A stretch of DNA of 64,000 bases, taken from assembly GCA_034509755.1 (NCBI GenBank), contig CM067550.1:9603001-9667000 (forward strand), given 5' to 3'. This DNA is from Anisodus tanguticus. Taxonomy: Eukaryota > Streptophyta > Magnoliopsida > Solanales > Solanaceae. This document shows, piece by piece, positions 1 to 10,100 of this stretch. The position numbers were made by a program, and so were the translations under genes. Position 1 is the stretch's first letter, and each line of letters opens with the position of its first letter. The notes beneath the pieces were generated by a model. That model worked only from the letters and a program-made list of their open reading frames with translations. It ran no database searches and was not told where the DNA came from.

Positions 1-380
1 TCTTCTATTTTCTTCTCTGTCTTCTTCGCTGTCTTTGTTCTTATCCTCGATACCAATTTCTGGTATCAGAAATATTGGAGAGTCTGCACTTAGGCTGGCC
101 CAGCCACAGCTTAATGTTTAAGCACTAAGTCTAGTTTTTAAAATTTCAAGAAAAATCACGTTCTTTAATTTAATGTTACTATGTCACTTATTTTGGTTAT
201 TCAAATCTGAAAGTCTCCAAGATAGTTAGTATTTGGATTACTTAAACCAAAGGTCACAAAAATTGAAACAAAAAGATACTCCCATTTAAATGTAATAGTG
301 CAAATAACTACAGTTGAAATTGTTCTTTACAACTATGCAGTTCAACATTTGAGAAAATTGTAAGCTATCACACACCAACC
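1..380. other. Left edge, no supported gene
   Basis: Sequence 3' of the minus-strand LYR gene. The first ~90 bases are open on both strands (on plus, a short hydrophobic frame ends at a stop near 90), but there is no start, no recognisable domain and no clear splice border. It could be the edge of an exon from outside the window. The rest is AT-rich and unremarkable. Confidence 0.3.
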
Positions 381-570
381 TAGGCAGGGCGGACGCAGAA
401 GCCCAGCTAGGGGATCGGCTGAACCCAATAACTTTTGCTCAAACAGTATTTATATTGAGAAATTCATTAAATAAGTACCCTTATTAAATATAAAACCCAG
501 TTATTTGCACTTGAAGTCTGTCATTTTAAAATTCATAATCCATAAAATTGAAATCCTAGCTTCGCCTATG
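381..570 (-). repeat. Dispersed MITE-like repeat, copy 1
   Basis: A ~190-bp block bounded by GC-rich ends (a GGCGGACGC-like start and a CTAGCTTCGCC-like end) with an AT-rich middle. On the minus strand it carries the phrase 'TTATTGGGTTCAGCCGA'. The same arrangement (GC-rich end, AT-rich core, 'TTGGGTTTGTCCGAAC', GC-rich end) occurs at 22931-23099, and a related block lies at 17990-18225. I read this as a non-autonomous DNA-transposon family common in Solanaceae. The family name is not known to me. Confidence 0.45.
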
Positions 571-833
571 AACCTATGAACACGTGGACCTTAGATCTAG
601 TAAATAACATAAATACACCCAATATTGCATAATGTCATTTAACTAAGTCCTCCTAGTTAATTTAATATTGTTAAAATTATCATCACGAAACATGCCTTAG
701 CAGCAGCAAAATGTTTCGCCCTCACCTCTTTATCTAAATAAGAGGGAAAAAATGTCTTTGCAGCATTTTAACAAACACGCCAATCGAGCACATTGATAAA
801 CACATTAATATATCAAATTAAGGAGTAATTTTT

Positions 834-1091
834 TTATTTACCGAAAGCACTGGAGGGGGTAGATTTGGCTTGAACGATCATAGTGGAGATAAACTCAGAG
901 GCATCAGTTGCGTCATCTAATAGCCTTTGAATGTCGGCTTCCGATGTGACGTGGCGATTCTCTTCGATTTTTTTTTTGACCTCGGCGGCGGATTTTTGAA
1001 GCATAAAAGTATCGCCGGCGAAGGCTTTGTGAGTGGCTTTCAGTACTGATCTGTAGGCTCGAAGTGCTTCTACTGCTCTCCCGCTCGCCAT
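834..1091 (-). CDS. LYR-motif protein, mitochondrial (MZM1/LYRM7-like)
   Basis: Single-exon reading frame of 85 codons on the minus strand, ATG at 1091, stop TAA at 836-834. Near the N terminus it has an AYR variant of the LYR tripeptide inside ALRAYRSVLKATHKAF. The downstream F and the basic/alpha-helical pattern are typical of Complex1_LYR proteins. In this family (LYRM7/MZM1) such small matrix proteins bind the acyl carrier protein and act as chaperones in Fe-S protein assembly, including the Rieske subunit of complex III. The C-terminal half (SEADIQRLLDDATDASEFI) is the conserved acidic helix of the plant MZM1-like group. The length matches the family, so it looks complete. No neighbour suggests a shared role. 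The exact subfamily is inferred from motif and length. Confidence 0.85.
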   Translation of the reverse strand: MASGRAVEALRAYRSVLKATHKAFAGDTFMLQKSAAEVKKKIEENRHVTSEADIQRLLDDATDASEFISTMIVQAKSTPSSAFGK

Positions 1092-1921
1092 CTTTCTAAG
1101 TTTCCTCTCTCCTTTGTCTCAAAGCAACTATAATTTCTTTTTTTTTTGTTTGGATCCGATTATATTTGAATTAAATGTATTTAATTAAGAGAGGAGCAGC
1201 ACGTCAAACATATCTTGAAAAAAAATTCTTACTCAAATTGACTTCAGTTTTATTGAATATGTACTTATGTAGCTCGTATAAAACACCTCAATATGAAAAT
1301 GATTTAACATGTTTTTTAATAATTAAAATGAAAGAAAATAATTATACAAAAATCTTCTATATTATATTTTTTAATTTTAATAAAAATAAAGATCTCTTGA
1401 AAGATTTAACATAAAACTAAAAAGAAAAATCTTAATGAGTTACAAAATTAATTGCCCTAATCTATCACAACGAAGATATATTTAATTATTTCAAGTTATA
1501 CTCCCAATCCATTTTCGCCTCGATTATAAAGCTTACGTTAAAAAATAAATTTACTATAATTGAAAAATAAAATATCTTATTTATAAAAAAAATAGTAGTC
1601 CCTCAAAAGAACGATCATTACGACAACTAAATATAATATCAACAGGCTCATGAATTTGAAAATATGTATAATTTGTAGTGAAAGTGACCATAATGCTTAG
1701 AAATACAAAAAAAATATAACAGTACTCCACAAAGAATTGTAGTTAAAAAAAATTATTCACAATAATAATATCATACATAAAGTGTATTTATTGTGTCCTT
1801 TTTACTAATATTTACTATTAAATGCATTTTTTATAAGATAATTTTTTCACACCATATAATTTCAACACTAAATAATTTTTTCAGTTGAACACTTCACAAC
1901 TAGTATGAGCATCTTAAATTA
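1092..1921. other. AT-rich 5' flank and intergenic DNA
   Basis: Upstream region of the minus-strand LYR gene (pyrimidine-rich leader around 1095-1150), then strongly AT-rich DNA. A 79-codon open frame at 1175-1414 is rich in K, N, I and F and has no domain, so it is taken as chance. No gene is supported here. Confidence 0.4.
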
Positions 1922-1941
1922 TCAACAACAACATATCTAGT

Positions 1942-4459
1942 TGTTACACCCCGTATTTTGGCACTCGTATGCATCGTAAATAAAGAAACATAAAGTTCAG
2001 TGGACTAAGATTCAATATTAGGATGAAAATAAGCTTAAACAAGTGTTATGAAAGCTTCGTAAGATTTCGGGGTCAAACGAATCAAAGAAACTAAGTTCGT
2101 CGAAACTCAGGGAAAGAGAAACGGAATTCAGACCTAATTTTTTGCCCAAATTGTCGGGGGTATATCTCCTAGTATATAAGTTGTTATGGGTGCATAATAT
2201 ATCTACATTCAAATTAAGTGAGTCTACTTTCCAATGCAACAAACCGTTCGTCAAACGGAGCTCTGTATAAAAAGTTATGCGCGTTTTAATAACACATTGT
2301 AAAGCAGTCGCCCGGGTCCCACTCGAGGCGGTGGCCGACCTTTCGGCCCTTTAAATTAAGATTTAGACTTCATTTCAACCAATTTATTCACCAAACCTCG
2401 TCCACAACTCTCCAACATCCTTATCTACATGTCTCAAAGGTTTTAAAGCCAAATTGAAGAGAAATCAATCCAATTTTTCATCAAAGTGTTGGAAACCACA
2501 AGAACAAACAAGTCTATGGTATTGTGGTGTGATTTAGGGTTATGGTAAGCTGAACCAGCCGTGGAGTTTGAGTCATATGTACTGATTAAGGTAAGTTTAA
2601 CATCTTTTTGGTTGTGCATAAGCTTAATTCCATGTTGGTGAGGTTCATGAAGCAAAACATTACAACATGGCATTGAAATAGCATAAGCTATGGCTATTGT
2701 TTTGTTGGACTGTTTTGAGATTATAAACATGGGTTCTAATGGATGGAAATTATGGAATATCATCTGGTTATATTGTGATTATGGTTGTTAATATTATCCA
2801 CATATTAATTAAGTGAAATAGAGTGGAAAACATATAGAAACTACGAATAGAAAGTAAAGTTTAAAGGGTAAACTTCTGGGCAGTTTTGGAAGGCATGTTG
2901 TAGATGTTTTAAACTAGTAATCATATGGTACGCATAAGTATGTGGTCGAAAGATTGTGAACATATTTATGGAATAAGAGTTGGATTCGAATTATGTTTGT
3001 TATTCGTAAAGAAACGAGTTTGCCGCTCAAAGTGGTTGTTGAAGAAATCGAAAAGCTTATTGTGAATTGTATTGATATTGTTAATATCATTGTTTGGTGT
3101 TGTTTTGAATTTGGGGAAGTGAGGAAATGTAGAGGAAATGCTGCTCGATTTTCCGCAAGAGAGTTAGCTTAGGAATACGTTTGAGTAGGCATTAACCATA
3201 GTTCAAATACCTTGATGTAGGTTGAAGTACTACAGACAGTATGTGGAGTCGTTAGCAACAAGGTATGCTAAGGCAAATTATTTCTTTCTTTTGGCATGTT
3301 ATAAGTACGAAACGTGAACGTAATAATGTTTCATAAATGATTTTACTTTTATTAGTGAAGAATGTTCATGTTATTCATTTCTATTATCAAAGTATGTCTA
3401 CATACGATCCTAAATCCCTATTGAGGTATATGAGAAAGATGTTAGTATTCATAATGTTAATCGGAGGTGAAGCGACATTACATCCCTCCGACAAACTTAT
3501 AGTGTCATATTATCATATCATTCATGCATTATATTCATGTACATACCTTGACCTCAAATGAATTATATACTCTACTATATGTATGCATTATATATGTATG
3601 GGGCATGAAAAAAGAGATACGGCGTTATACACGCACACCACCTGCAATTGGTACAGATATACACGATGATGATTATGCCCACAGAGGTTGATATGATATG
3701 ATGGGATGCCCACAGAGGCTTGATGGTGTTATATACGCAGATGTATATGTATGACCGCATTGTGCATGGCATTTAGGCATATTATGGCCCTCAGAGGCAT
3801 TCTACACATACATGATACTTATGCATATTATGGCCCTCAGAGGCATTCTGCACATACATGGTACTTAGGCATAGTATGGCTCTCAGAGGCATTCTCTACC
3901 GGTTGATTGTTTCTTGTCTCATGTTACTTCGTGTATCTATTATGTTATTTTTCATGCTTGACATATTCGGTACATCAGTCGTACTGACGTCCCTTTTGTC
4001 GGGGGGCGCTGTGTTTCATGTCCGCAGGCTCAGGTAAAGAGGATGATGGTTCGCACTAGTAAGTTGTTGGTTCAGCTGATATTGGAGCACTCTATTTGTT
4101 CTAGAGTTGCAGTCTGGTCGTGTTATGATATTTTGGATATGCACAGGGGTATGGCGGGGCCCTGTCCTGACCTTATGATGTTACGTACTCTTTAGAGGCT
4201 TGTAGACAGTTATCGTGTGTATAGTAGTCATGTATGGCCTTATCGGCCTTAGTATGTATATATGCATAGGTTGGGTTCTTCCGTTTGCAAGATTTTACAC
4301 AGTACCTTTCCAGTTTATTGTTTTCATGTGTCAGCATGATATTTGGTGACGGTCCTCGCGATCATAATTAATTATGGTTAGATGCTAATTACATGATTAG
4401 TGGTACTCGGCAAGTAAGGACCGGATGCCCGTCATGACCCTCCGATTTGGATCATGACA
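1942..4459 (+). mobile_element. Solo LTR of a Gypsy-type retrotransposon
   Basis: A 2518-bp block that begins TGTTACACCCCGTATTTTGG and ends CCGATTTGGATCATGACA. It is flanked on both sides by the direct 5-bp repeat CTAGT (1937-1941 and 4460-4464). There is no internal domain, so it is a solo LTR left by LTR-LTR recombination. The last ~400 bp are homologous, in inverted orientation, to 36587-36943. There the LTR end is followed by a TGGTATCAGAG primer-binding site and a gag-like reading frame, which fixes the 3' end of this copy at 4459 and assigns it to an LTR retrotransposon. The long LTR suggests a Tekay/Del-like Gypsy lineage (inference). All reading frames inside are short and unsupported. 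Confidence 0.88.
3677..3900 (+). repeat. 46-bp tandem repeats inside the solo LTR
   Basis: Three diverged copies of a 46-bp unit with the core ATTATGGCCCTCAGAGGCAT start near 3781, 3827 and 3873. Just upstream, two copies of a related core (GCCCACAGAGG) lie near 3677 and 3705. Such subrepeats are common in U3/R regions of long Gypsy LTRs; a role in promoter activity is possible but not shown. Confidence 0.75.
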
Positions 4460-4569
4460 CTAGTATAATCCAATAAAGTGGAGTATGAGATGGTAAGATG
4501 TACGTATAACTTACCCCTATCTTTTGAGATAGAGAGATTATTTTTTCGATAGAGCATCGGCTCAATCAT

Positions 4570-5900
4570 CTTAAATTGTCATTAGTACAAAATAGTGGTA
4601 TCGATAAGATTTTCTTACAATGGTAAAATGGAACTTAGGTATTGTGAGATTGATAAATCTCTGGCTTGATTGGAGGTGTGGTGATGAGTCAATCATTGAC
4701 AAAGTTAAAATTGATATTAATCACATTGACACTTGTGATCTCTGACAGAATGACGTCCAGAATCTACATCATATAGCTTCTTTTCTTACCTTAGCCGTTA
4801 TAAGTTATAACTAACATTTTATCTATGCTTATTTCTGATAATGTTGTATTTGCTAATAAAATCATTTGGCTTGGAATATGTAATGGAAAATTTAGTACCA
4901 AGTCTACATATGAGCTTACTTGTGATAATGATACAACTCTAAATCACAGATAATAGACTAATGTCTGGAAACTTCGCATTCATGAGAAGCTCAAATACTT
5001 TATATGGCTTGTAATACATAATAAAATTATGTTAAATGAGTTTAGATTCATCAGGAAGATCATTGAGTCACCAAATATGTGAAAGATGTGATTGTACTAT
5101 GGAGAACTTTTCATGTAGTATCATGACATGTCAAAAATCCAAATAAATATGGACCAAGCTAATTTCACAAAGCGAGCTTGATGCTATGATTGCTAAATCA
5201 ATGCTTGAATCGATTGATGATATTATTAACGATACATGCCATTTTCTGTATAGCACTACATTTCTTATTTCAATTATGTTGCATATATGATAGGAAATAA
5301 ATAAAAAATTGTATGAAAAGATGTATACCTACTGATGTTATATGCAAACATATTAAAGATTATGTTAGGAAAGTGGTTGAAGTATTTCCTACATAAATTC
5401 TACGCCTAAATAAGCTAAATTAATAGCTTGGTCTCCTCATGGTGCAGGAAAAATTAAATTGAAATTGATGACGTTATGAAGACCTAGACAAGAGATGTTA
5501 TTTTTTGGAGAATTCTTGAAAAGGACAAAGATAACTTTCTAAAGATAGATGAATATTGCAATTTCACGTAAGATGAGACCCATGGTGAGCCTTACTATTA
5601 GAACTATAGAGCATCATGGAAGAGCTAAAATTAGCTAAAGAATTGAGATATGAAAAATTAGAAGTTGTCTACTTGCAATCAAACTTATATATGAGATTGA
5701 TATACAATTTCACCCTTTAAGGCTATTATTTAAAATTGCAAATACTTGCTTGAATGTCACAAAGACAAATATCATCCACATCTAGAGAGAAATAAATACA
5801 CGTGCAAACTTCATAGTAAGTGAAGACTATAAATATGAAGAAGAATTGCTAATACGGAACAAGGCGATAAAAGATATGTAATTTTTGCTCATGATAGATT
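4570..5900 (+). pseudogene. Decayed LINE (zf-RVT plus RNase H-like region)
   Basis: Fragmentary plus-strand translation matches the 3' part of a plant L1-type ORF2. At 4870-5090 it reads NGKFSTKSTYEL, then VWKLRIHEKLKYFIWLVIHN, the zinc-binding reverse-transcriptase (zf-RVT) pattern. Around 5440-5700 it reads GKIKL and ELKLAKELRYEKLEVV, the RVT_3/RNase H pattern. Stops and frameshifts are frequent, and no poly(A) tail or TSD was recognised. Because it directly follows the SINE, its 5' border is uncertain. Confidence 0.65.
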
Positions 5901-6290
5901 CTAGTAACGTACTTATGAACAAGTGTGATCTTTGATATTTTTCATTGCATAAAAAAAATTCCGTTTTCATTACCTCTTTCATCTATAGTGGCGAATTTAT
6001 ATTGTAAATTTGAGGCACGTGAATTCATGAGTTTTCTATAAAATTAAGTATTTTATGTATATATTTTATAAATTTGATATAATATTATCTTCTGACCATA
6101 TTATAAAAAAGCTAAATTGTGCACTTAATTACTCATATTTTAGAAATTATAAATTCGGCTCATGTCATCTACCCCATACTTGGATGAATTTTTTGTTTTA
6201 ATAAAATTTACTACATGGGTCGAACTGTTAAATGATCAACATAGAGGGCGTGATTTGCAAATGCTTACTCATGAACACACTAATATCGCT
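5900..6290. other. Intergenic DNA upstream of SR gene
   Basis: AT-rich sequence between LINE debris and the SR gene promoter. An 81-codon frame at 6162-6407 overlaps the 5' UTR and its splice donor and is not considered coding. No TATA element stands out. Confidence 0.35.
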
Positions 6291-6322
6291 TCATTATATC
6301 CCGCTCCTCTTTTATTTCTTAA

Positions 6323-6331
6323 AAACCCTAA
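6323..6331 (+). promoter_or_regulatory. telo box in the SR gene 5' region
   Basis: AAACCCTAA, the plant telo-box motif usually found close to transcription starts of highly expressed growth and translation genes. It sits ~50 bp before a good splice donor (CCAG|GTATGT at 6380/6381), so it lies in or just upstream of the first, non-coding exon. The transcription start is inferred, not visible. Confidence 0.5.
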
Positions 6332-6380
6332 TCTTCAAATTTCCTCTCTTCTACGCTTTGGTCTGCTCTCGATCTTCCAG

Positions 6381-7096
6381 GTATGTTCTCTAATTGATGT
6401 TACATAAATTAAAATAATATTAATTTTGCTTAATTAACATAATCATCATTAAATCGTCTAAATAATAGTTCCAATTTCCCTTACTTGTCAATGCAAAGAT
6501 GTATAGGTTGCGTTAATTAATGTCAATTAAATAGTGCAAAATTTATTGTTCTTGTTGCTCAAGCTAGGGTTTTATGACTGAAATTGGCTTTGCAACTGAA
6601 TAATTACAAGAGTTGGAGTTTTTCTCTTTTCCCTTTTTGCCCTTTGAGAGAATTTACGTGTTGTCTAAGGATGTGTTTGGTATAACGGAAAATGTTTTCT
6701 CGGGAAATAAGTGATTTTCCTACTCATTTTCTCATGTTTGGTACGCAAGTTGAAAAATGTCATTTTAAAGAGCATTTGCATATATTCAAAGCAAAACACT
6801 CTGATATTTTTGAATTGAGAGTGCAACTTTTGGTGGTGCGATGGTGGGGATGGGATGGGGGTAGGTGGGAGGGGTAGGGCGGGATGGGGACACAAAATGG
6901 GATTATTGGAGAAGACAAATTATTTCTAAAGATAGTTTTTTTTATAAAACTTTTTCTTAATGTTGATTACGGATAATGTGTTCCTTGTACTCTATTTAAT
7001 TGTACTTAGAATCATTAAATTGTTATTTTCAACTAACTGCAAGAGGTGCTTATTCTTGTTCTTTGGTTTTACTGTGAATGTAGTTTCATTTTTCAG
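6381..7096 (+). other. 5' UTR intron of the SR gene
   Basis: A leader intron from GTATGT at 6381 to TTTCAG ending at 7096; the ATG follows 5 nt later. Around 6670-6900 it contains a MITE-like sequence (TGTTTGGTA with GGAAAATGTTTTC) and a G-rich run. Leader introns often raise expression in plants; whether this one does is unknown. Confidence 0.7.
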
Positions 7097-7101
7097 GAAC
7101 A

Positions 7102-10100
7102 ATGAGTCGGTCGAGTAGGACACTTTATGTTGGCAATCTTCCTGGTGATATTCGTGAACGTGAAGTGGATGATCTGTTTTACAAGGTGCCTTATACTCTA
7201 CATGGCTTCCTACATTCTTGGATATATGGTTTCATAGTGCTTAAAGACGAAAAGAATAACAATAAAGTAAATTATTTTTTTGAGTGAAATGGGTCCAAAC
7301 AGAGTGGAATGGATATAGGGAATTCATTATAGCCAAACCCAACTAGTTTGGGATTGAGGTGTATCAACAACAACAACAACATATCCAGTGTAGTCCTACA
7401 AGTGGAATCTAGGGAGGGTAGGATGGACGCATACCTTACCCCTACCTTTGTGGGGTAGAGAGGCTGTTTCCAATAGACCCTCGGCTCGAAAGAAAAGAAA
7501 AGGATTTGAAGCATGGTATCAAGAAAAATATGACAACAAAATAAAAAAAGTGCAAATGAAGCAACAAATAGTAATATACCTTGAAGAAAAGAATCTACAC
7601 GATTACTAACTAATACTACTAATAAGGAGAATACTCGACTACCTACTAACTAACCTTCTATCTTAATCCTCGATCACCACACCTTCCTATCTAGTTTGGG
7701 ATTGAAGCAACTAGCTTGGGATTGAGGTGTATCGTTGTTAAGTTTTAGGAGTATCTTTTATAAGGCTTGTGTTCGTGTGTAATTGTTCTGTCACAGTTTG
7801 TCTGATTTCAATTCTCAGAAACTTATAAACAATTTGATGTGTATGTGCAGTATGGCCCAATAGCGCATATTGAGCTGAAAATTCCACCAAGACCCCCTGG
7901 TTATGCTTTTGTTGAGGTGAGTTTGAGCTACCTCGGTTTTGTTGGATTTCATTAGATTAGGCTGCTCTACGCCTTTTAAGCTATTCTAAAACCTTTGTAT
8001 TGGCGGCAAACTTTAACAGTTTGAAGAGGCTCGTGATGCTGAAGACGCTATTCGTGGTCGTGATGGCTATGATTTTGATGGGCACCGTCTACGGGTTAGT
8101 CAAAACATTTAGTAGCATATAGTCTGTAAAGTCACTAGTTGTTTCCACGTTGGATGTTGATACTATTAAAATTGCTCATACTGGCAGGTTGAGCTTGCAC
8201 ATGGCGGGCGTGGTAACTCGTCAGCAAACGATCGTTATGGTGGTGGCGGTCGTGGTCAGCGTGGTGGTGGAGTGTCCAGACGTTCTGATTATCGAGGTGT
8301 GTCTTATGGTTTATGTGCTTTGTGCGCTGTAGTACATTTTATTGCTTCTCTATGTTGTTTGATCTTTTTTGTTGTTTTCAGTTTTAGTCACAAGATTGCC
8401 CCATTCAGCATCGTGGCAGGATCTCAAGGTGAGTCAGTGTCTTTGAGTTGTGAATTATGACATACAAGAAAGTAATGCTCCTTTCCCTCCTCAAAATATT
8501 CTGTAATTCCTGAATGTTGGTAAACTTTGTTTCTTATGTAGGATCACATGCGTCGAGCTGGGGATGTTTGTTTCTCCCAAGTTTTCCGTGACGGGAGTGG
8601 TAAGATTATAAGCAGTTAAAGCTAGATTTGTTCGTTTTCTCGTTAAACTGCTATAGTGGTTTAACTGTCTAGTATACCAAGAACTCCTCCATGTGGAATG
8701 GGAACCTACAATTACACACAAAGCAATGAGTTTCTGATTGGACCTACAATGATGCACAAACATACAATGATACACATAAATTGTACTGTTATGATTAGGA
8801 AAAGACCATGTATACAAACTGTATGCCAAAAGATGGATGATTTTACAGTAATACACTATTCCTCGTCCTGCTCATCGTGGTTGACCTGTCGTAGAAATTG
8901 GTTAAGGATAAGCTTTTCTTTATATCATAGAGTAATGAGCTGACAATCAAGCAGTACATTAAGGGCAAGTCTATCATTGCTGATTATTACTGTCATTTTT
9001 TTGTCTAGAACTTTGAAACTGACTGAGGGTTTATCACTGAGGATTTCCGATAAAGTTGCAAAAATATGGAGTAGAACTATGGTTCATAATTTGGGATTTC
9101 AAGTTTCTTGCTTTAGATTCCTCTTATATGAGCTAATATGTGGTGGCTGGGTGAGGGTGAGATAAGTTCTGCTCTCGGGAGGAAATGGTGAAGATGACGA
9201 AGAAAATATGTTTATTTTTGTTTGTCCTCTCATCTAAGGATATCTTGCCCTTACCCATGTATCATCCCTTAAGTTAAAAAGCTGGTTATCGACTGTGCTG
9301 CCTAATGATGGATGGCTAGATAAATATGTCTAGGCTAATCTGATGCGGCAGATGGCCCATTAACCTGTATCATGTTTAGCTTGGGATTTCTTTCCACCAT
9401 TCTTTTGAATTTTATTCTGTACATGATTAGCAAACTAGAGGCTAACCCTGCTTAACAAATGAGCCCAAGTTCTTTGTAGGTTGACTGGATATGCAATTTT
9501 CTCCTTTGGTTATTTCTACTTCTGCTAATCATGTACCGAACTTGTCCTATTGATGGAGGGTTCACTTTTTATTTTTCAAGGGGATGAACATATAGTGGAG
9601 GCAAATGATACCTGATAATGATGTCATTTTCAAGCTTTTGGCTGAAACGTAGAATAATGGCGTAATTTGACTAGTTTGAATGATCATTAGGTCACAAAGT
9701 TATTTGTAACTACTTAGGAGCTAAGAGTTGGAACTTATTTTCATCTAATATATATTGGAATATGTTGAGTAACTTTGATATGGTGGTAGATTTTTTAAAA
9801 TAAATTATATTTATAATTCTACTGGTTTCTAGTCATTCTCTATGGTTTCTGGTTATGTCCTTTTCTAAATTATTTGTTCCTTTCATACTTGATGGCATTT
9901 GGAGTTGGTTCGGTTTAGTTTTTAGAAAATGGTTGGGAAACAATCTTGGGGAATGTTATGTTATTGGGTCACATTTTGAGGAGATGTTCTTTGAGGACTT
10001 TGTGTTAGTCTTCGAGAAAACTCAGGTTTTGATTCTTTTTCTATTTTAGTTTTTTATTCTTTTTGGTTACAGTAAAAGTTTTGGTGTGATTCGCAAAAGA

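Larger units (their letters stand above)
1923..4560 (-). mobile_element. TS-type SINE, split by a solo LTR
   Basis: On the minus strand, 4545-4460 reads as the SINE body (GAGCCGATG..., CTCTCTATCTC, AGGGGTAAG, ending GGATTATACTAG). The sequence then jumps to 1941-1923, where it finishes with ATATGTTGTTGTTGAT, the TTG-repeat tail of tobacco TS-like SINEs. The intervening 1942-4459 is a solo LTR whose 5-bp TSD (CTAGT) comes from the SINE itself. The uninterrupted relative at 7358-7500 confirms the order of the two halves. The SINE is therefore older than the LTR. Its 5' tRNA-related part is missing or unrecognisable. Confidence 0.8.

Noticed and set aside
1175..1414. 79-codon open frame beside the LYR gene
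   Set aside because: Composition (K, N, I, F) follows AT-rich DNA; no motif, no promoter, no splice partner.
2018..3772. Several 65-106-codon frames
   Set aside because: All lie inside the TSD-flanked solo LTR, which is non-coding.
6665..6895. Overlapping frames on both strands in the SR gene leader intron
   Set aside because: Generated by a G-rich repeat; the region is spliced out.
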